A DNA stretch of 64,000 nucleotides. Origin: Platynereis dumerilii (Eukaryota; Annelida; Polychaeta; Phyllodocida; Nereididae). The stretch is from contig JAPTHN010000145.1 in the NCBI GenBank assembly GCA_026936325.1, positions 310,001 to 374,000 of the forward strand, read 5' to 3'. The notes below the pieces were generated by a model. That model had not been told where the DNA came from. It saw only the letters and a list, made by a program, of their open reading frames with translations, and did no database searches. A program made the position numbers and the translations under genes. This document shows, piece after piece, positions 58,559 to 64,000 of the stretch; positions within the stretch are counted from its first letter, which is position 1; every line of letters begins with the position of its first letter.

Positions 58559-58876
58559 AAGACTGTTGCAATATTATAACATTCAAGACTATGTTAAAAC
58601 GTCATATCAGGAGGAATAGATGAAAATGGATATTTTGTTGTAATTTGATATTATATGTTATACAAATGTTATGGGATGGTTATATAATTTATATGTTTTT
58701 ATGTTACAGTTGTATTGTATTTACACTTTGTTATGATTGTTTTTAAACGTATTATCTTTTATTGTTTACATCTGTTTTAACCATAATTGTAAAGGGCCCG
58801 GTTTTAAAACAGCCTTGCTGACCCGGTTTTACCCTTTTAAAATATATTTGAAAAAAAAAATAATAATAATAATAAA
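58559..58876 (+). other. LINE 3' UTR and (TAA)n tail
   Basis: AT-rich sequence after ORF2. It includes a cggttttaaaacagc/gacccggttttac pair near 58799-58831 and ends aaaaaaaaaataataataat at about 58850-58876. Such a short simple-repeat tail is usual for this group and may be the signal ORF2 recognises. Confidence 0.7.
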
Positions 58877-59560
58877 ATGGTAATACACAATTTTTGTTAG
58901 TTTAGTGATCCTAGGATCAATACAACTGGAGTCATTGTGTACACAATTTTTCACAAATATGGCTGCCAAGGTCACAGAAATAGGTCAAGGTCACTCATGT
59001 CAAAACCCCTTCAAGGCCTCACAGCAATACACAATCCCTATTAGTTTGGTGATCCTAGGATCAATACCAGTGGAGTTATCATGTACATAAGCTTTTCACA
59101 AATATGGCCGCCAAGGTCACAGAAATAGGTCAAGGTCACTCATGTCAAAACTCCTTCAAGGTCTTACAGTGATACAAAATCCCTGTTAATTTGGTGATCG
59201 TAGGATCAATACAAATTGAGTTATCTTGCAGACAACTGAGACAAGGATGGTGGACAGACAGACAGCTAGACAGCTAGACAGACAGCTAGACAGCTAGACG
59301 GACAGACAGACGGACGCCGCTGCACTCTGCAATACCCAGGCCATGTGAACATGGCCGAGGGTAAAAACTGATCTCTCCCAAAAGGGCAAACAGAAACCCA
59401 TGAATTCATAACTCAATCTTTCTCAGACTTGGTAGCCTTGGTTATGGGAGGTCTTCATGCAATGTGAGTGATTAGATTATCATGCCACGATCAATACTGG
59501 GAGTGGTTTAATTGACTGACATCTAAAAACTGGAGTTGGGGAGTCATAGTAATAAATTTG

Positions 59561-60130
59561 ATTTCTTCTTCTCACACGAACCTTAATTTGACCTATCTGA
59601 TTCTGAACGGCACTTTATGATTTATTTCATAATTTAATATTCATTTCCAGGAACTCATTGGTTTAAGAATAATCTTGAGCCTTATCGTAGTTAGTTGTTT
59701 GACTCCCAAATAATGCTACTACAACCAACCACAAAAGATGTCTGTACTAAACTATCCTATGTAGATTTGTCATAAGAAGTCATGCAATATCATTACTTCA
59801 AGACATGCCACATCACAAACAAAGACATAAATTATAGTATGGCTTTCAAGACTCATGACATAATCTACCTAATTAATCATATCACCAGCAATGCCTTTAG
59901 GATGATATACATCTTGTATTGTTGTTTTTAAGCAAATTCCAGATGTAGGGATTTTGCCAGATAAGCATATTTTATTATTGCGTCTCATAAACTCGTATAC
60001 ATTGCCGCGAAGATTTAGAATTTATTTCAAATTGAAGCTATTCTCATAAATAAATAATAAGTACAGTCGGGAAAGGAATTGAAATATTCAAGCTACTCAA
60101 TGGTATTACTTATATGACAGTATTTCAGTA
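59561..60130. other. Right palindrome arm, no gene seen
   Basis: Corresponds in position to 42490-44640 of the left arm. It is about 1.5 kb shorter, because the 51-bp satellite is absent here. Confidence 0.5.
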
Positions 60131-60199
60131 AATGCACAGCCTTGGTATTTGGCTGACAAGCACATTGTAATCTCAAGTTCTTATCATCTGAGTGTGTCT

Positions 60200-62170
60200 G
60201 TCTGTCAATGTCACTGTTGATATTTGTGTAGACAGAGTGGTCTGCAAGATGTCCCACAAACACAAGAATCATCTAGTTCTCTTCTGTTTTTGTACCAGGT
60301 TGTAAAAAAAAGGACTACTCTCCTGATTACTATATACCTCTCACCTCAATGTATTAAGAGATATCTGTTCGGAAAAGTAATAACACTTCATGGCATCTAC
60401 TTTTAGAGATGGACTTGGTCAAGCGATGTCCTACAAGTACATTGTCATCTGGTGTTCGTATTGCCTGAGAGCCATTCTTTCAATACTACATTTAAGATTC
60501 GTGCAGATAGTTCTGAATGCAAACAGATTATAATCTTTTTTTCTCTTTCTTTCTTCTTTTGTTATTGGAAAATTAAAGTTACTTTAATAATTAAATTAAT
60601 AACCTAAATTGTTGAATTGTCATGGTTTGTTTAAATACACTAATATACATATATTTTATTTTTCAATTTACCAGTCATTTCCACTTCAATGTAATTAAGT
60701 AATTTATTTATTAATTTTCCTTAAAGGTGGCCCTCTAGTAGCGACAAATACTTTTGTCTTGAGAGGGTCCCCTAGCTCTAAATTGTGTAATTATCTATAT
60801 GCCATCAATGTAATTTTTCATTTTTAAGAGCAAATAAATTATGTGTCATTGTCATCATTTTCATTGTCAAACAAGTTCAAGAACACGAGAGTCGCATCGC
60901 TCAGTCTTCCTTTTTCTCGATCTTGTGTTGAAGAAAGACTACTTTACAGATCAAATGTGGCAGGGACCAGATTTTATGGTTTTTAGGCAAGTAAATTACT
61001 ATTCCATAAATTAGGTGTGAAGTTTAAAGGTCATTTGGTAACCTACATGTTGAATAAAGATTGTCTAAGTGTAAGTGCTGATCACAAAACCTCTCACCTT
61101 ACAGTCTTGTTATATTTACGTGAAATCTCAAGTTCTTCTCTTTGCTGTTGAAGCGTGATGTCAGAGATGACTATTCTCTAGCATTGCAAGAGTAACAGTT
61201 TTAACACAATGTCAGAGTTAAACTGAGATCTGGAAAACCCCATGCAACGTCAACATCATAGACTGTCAGCCAATGGGTTGCCAGAAGAACTATACATCAC
61301 ATGATCCATGTGTTTACAAACATTGTCAAAGCTTTTTGTTTATAACAAGGTCCATTAAGGTTTAAAATTGTAAGTTTGCAGATTAATCAAACAACTCTGT
61401 GAGGATTGTAAAAGTTGTCTGCTGTGAATGCTCATGAAGCTGCCATTTCTTCTAGATTAGACTGGTGATTGTAAGTGATAGATCATTGGGATCACATCAA
61501 CAGTCTTCCTTCAATATATCAATGTTGAAACTGTGATGTGTAGCTTAACTGTCAGCCTATTGGCTATCAATCTCCGATGATGTGGTTGCAGGGGCTGTCC
61601 CTGATAAAAGGCTTACTCTGACATTGTGTTGAAACTGTGACACTCAGTTTTGGTGGAGTCACATTGGCAAGAAACCAGGGAGCCTGACCCTGTTTAAAAT
61701 GACATCAAAGCTTGTAGTACGTTTACATATATTGCAATGCTTAAGAAGAGAGTCATTTCTGCATATCACACTTCAACAGCATAGAAGAGCGTTGAGATTC
61801 CACGTAAATATGATGAGGACTGCAATGTATTGAGAGGGAAGTGTATTTTAGACCTGTTCAGAATAGGAAAATGTTTGAATTATATGGGGACTCGTCAGAG
61901 CTTTTCCCATGCTTTAGGACCTGAGAAAGCCAAATATGTCAACCATGTTGGTCTATGACATTGGGAAGAACTGCTTCAAAAAGCCAATAGTGCCACTTCA
62001 GCCTTTTTCCAGGTGAGACAGATATTACATATAGAATATTAGATGTTCACTTCTGCCACAAATGCATTGAGAAGCACGTATATTCAATGAAAACAAGTTG
62101 TTTGACAAGAATAGTGTAGCACTCCACTGGCAATATGCAAACCATCCATCCTTGTATCTTTTTTATTGTG
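60200..62170. other. Right palindrome arm, diverged repeats, no gene seen
   Basis: It contains inverted, diverged versions of the ~300-bp unit of 41730-42490 (for example tctcacctcaatgtattaag at 60338, and aaatctcaagttctt at 60169 and 61120). There is a small stem gacaaa-tac-tttgtc with ccctct/agaggg outer pairs at about 60729-60772. No protein recognised. Confidence 0.45.
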
Positions 62171-63580
62171 TGTCAGCCCTTAGGTTATGAATGGCTCAAC
62201 TCTGCTCTTTGCAGGCTGTTCGCCCCCCTCCCTCATAGACAGGTTGAGGGCTCTCCAGTTGCATCCTAATTGGTCTCTTGTATTTTTTGTCAGCTTCAAC
62301 TTGATGTATTGTTGGAGTCACTCAAGAGTAGCGAAGATGACTCCTGTGACACAAAACTGTGATTGAGTATTAAAAAAATTAAACAATGACTTATCGGAGT
62401 ATTGTGAGTGAAATTTTGTAATACCGACATTTGATTGATTGATCCATTTATCAATTTGACTTTTTTCATGATTGATTGATTGATCAATTGATTGATTAGG
62501 TTTTTGTCATGAACCGATACACGAAACTTAAAGTTTGCATTGAGCGTTCCACCAATAATATAGCTAATGGAAGCCAGATAAATAGTAAATGCAGTCGTTT
62601 AGCCCTGGTTTGTATGGAAGGTTGATTCATTCAAACTAAATCTAAATTGATGAAATGGACACCAGAGGAGGCTTGGATTGTCAGTCAGCTACTCAGACCT
62701 TCATGTGGCCTTTACAGCATTTGAAAATTTTACAAAATGTTAATTATTGCGCCAACAACAGCCAATAAGTCTTATTGAAGACTACACAGCAGGAACGCAA
62801 TTGTGTACTTGAAGTTTTAAAGAAATGGGTCAAGTGCGGTCAAATCACTTACACTTTATTTTACTTTGGAGATATTGCAAAACAGATAACACAAAAAGGG
62901 CGAAGATGTTTCTGGTGACAAAATTAGGAAATTAATGGGTGATGTTAGATTTTGACAAGATGAGGACAGACAATCAGATTCTGGTGATTGAATTTGATTA
63001 TGTCTAACATAGTCGCAATTGAAAAAAAACCTTTTAAATTCTGGATGCAACTAATGCTTTTAAACTAATGCTTTTAAACTTACCAATATTACTCCTATTC
63101 ATTGTCAAGAAGGTCTTTCACCACTCTGGAATTGTGTGATGGAAATATTAGTATGTTCTGTTCTCTGGTGAATATAACGAATGACTACAGCTCCATGTAT
63201 CACTCTTTTCAGATCTGAGATTTCTGATTTAAGCGACAGTTTCATTACATGCAATGCAGTATCTGTGTCATCTATGATGTAAGAGGCCATAAAGAAACTT
63301 TAATGTGAAATAGAGGCTGGTATATAAATATCTCCATGAAAAGTGTGATACATCATGTTTCAATGAAGTTATTAAGTTCTGTGAAACAGATGCTATGTCT
63401 GCGAGTCTTTGAAAAAGGATTTTAGCTCCTGAATGGGAAAATAATTTACTGGCCAAGCAATATTAAAATGTATTTTTATTGTGACTTATTTTTTCAATGC
63501 AAATTATCATTCTTCTCAAAAATAAACTGCAAAACAGAAATTTCCATCATCACTTTGGTGCGATAGATTATTACAATTAT

Positions 63581-64000
63581 TGGGAGTGGCAAGAGTGTTT
63601 GTTAAAAGATAAGCAAGAGAGAGAGAGATGGAGACAGTCTCAAAAATATAACCAACTGAGGACCCCCATGCGTATTGGTATGAAGAGGTAGGTAAAGAAA
63701 TCGGGAGCAGTTTACATGATTGTATGGTGCTGCCCTGTGCTGTGCAGCCCTCTGTAGTAAATGAAAGATTAACAAAATAGGCAAAGGTGCATAAATTATG
63801 GATATAAAGTGCTGTCGGGTTTACAAATTCTTAAATGGAGAAAAAAATAGGAAGATTGATGTATAACATACCCTGATGCATGAGGAATTAAGGATACGGG
63901 TCCATGCTCAGACAAAATGTGGGAAAGACCCTCATTTGTATAATAGGATGTTAAGGATGTTTTACTTGCCCTGCACAGACTCTGATGCAAGGGGCCACCA
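63581..64000. other. Outside the palindrome; no gene seen
   Basis: A short (GA)n run lies at 63616-63630. Nothing else supported. Confidence 0.3.

Larger units (their letters stand above)
52752..58876 (+). mobile_element. Full-length LINE of the CR1/L2 group, nearly intact, ORF1 with PHD, SGNH, NADAR and zinc knuckles
   Basis: The element splits the 144-bp minisatellite array and is flanked by ATGG (52748-52751 and 58877-58880). It has a ~320-bp 5' UTR, ORF1 (53075-55216), ORF2 (open 55217-58558), a 3' UTR of about 250 bp and an A-rich (TAA)n tail. The absence of an RNase H domain, the APE-type endonuclease and the C-terminal pattern (GLAPNYLTN, then a WN-LP block) place it in the CR1 superfamily; CR1, L2, Crack and Daphne cannot be told apart by eye. 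Length about 6.1 kb. The long intact frames suggest recent activity. Confidence 0.9.
52380..59356 (+). mobile_element. Helentron-like minisatellite element (144-bp units), split by a LINE
   Basis: Units marked by ttcacaaatatggct(a/g)c(c)aaggtca occur at about 52390 (partial), 52532, 52676, then after the LINE at 58950 and 59094, always 144 bases apart within a side. After the last unit come gacagctagacagctagac-type repeats and a gacggacagacagacggacg tract (59249-59317). A perfect hairpin ggccatgt-ga-acatggcc follows at 59339-59356. Core units, an (ACGG)-like tract and an end hairpin in this order resemble non-autonomous Helentrons (pearl/CvE type); the element at 22165-23060 has the same plan with different units. 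Confidence 0.6.
48060..63580 (-). repeat. Right arm of the large eroded palindrome, expanded by insertions
   Basis: Mirrored partners of the left-arm anchors: 48285-48425, 49000-49040, 49210-49335, 49340-49640, 59420-59560, 60135-60200, 62175-62270 and 63170-63570. The 49640-59420 interval has no left-arm partner; it holds hairpin elements, a minisatellite element and a full LINE. The outer limit is clear from cctgaatgggaaa (63430) matching the complement at about 40650, with similarity fading after about 63570. No host gene seen between the anchors. Confidence 0.82.

Overview
The window looks like intergenic or intronic DNA from an animal with a repeat-rich, AT-rich genome. The mobile elements suggest a marine invertebrate, most likely a deuterostome such as an echinoderm or hemichordate. 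That call rests on a DIRS/Ngaro-type element with split repeats, a CR1/L2-group LINE, a tRNA-derived SINE, Helentron-like minisatellite elements and many TA-, TTAA- and 8-bp-target DNA transposons. It is an inference from element content. I found no host protein gene, rRNA or functional tRNA, and every long protein I recognise belongs to a mobile element.

Layout. 0-7 kb: a terminal-inverted-repeat element, a SINE, and a locally duplicated block (3.3-7.0 kb) hit by a TA-target MITE. 8.8-11.5 kb: a fold-back MITE and a dead mariner-family transposon. 12.8-17.1 kb: simple repeats, a ~150-bp tandem repeat, a small hAT-type MITE, and a three-level nest (motif-rich element, TTAA element, poly(A) retroposon). 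19.2-21.7 kb: a LINE 3' fragment and an anonymous repeat interrupted by an element full of one repeated motif; the anonymous repeat recurs inverted at 34.6-35.6 kb. 22.2-23.0 kb: a Helentron-like minisatellite element. 23.3-32.7 kb: a GC-rich DIRS/Ngaro-like retroelement with A1...B1-A2...B2 repeats, split by a young AT-rich element with 294-bp end repeats and unfamiliar coding content. 32.9-38.0 kb: several MITEs. 39.0-40.3 kb: a tandem duplication.

Two things stand out. First, about 40.5-63.6 kb is an old, eroded inverted duplication whose centre is near 48.06 kb. At least eight collinear anchor pairs mirror each other. The left arm was later lengthened by a 51-bp satellite (42.6-44.1 kb) and a retroposon; the right arm by hairpin elements, a 144-bp minisatellite element and a full-length LINE.

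Second, that LINE (52.75-58.88 kb) is nearly intact. Its ORF1 protein carries, in order, an acidic region, a PHD finger, a coiled coil, an SGNH esterase with visible catalytic blocks, a NADAR/YbiA-like domain (an ADP-ribose-related enzyme fold) and two CCHC zinc knuckles. ORF2 has AP endonuclease and reverse transcriptase and lies in the same frame, separated from ORF1 by a single TAG. The NADAR-bearing ORF1 is my best candidate for something undescribed: a retrotransposon that may carry its own ADP-ribose-processing enzyme.
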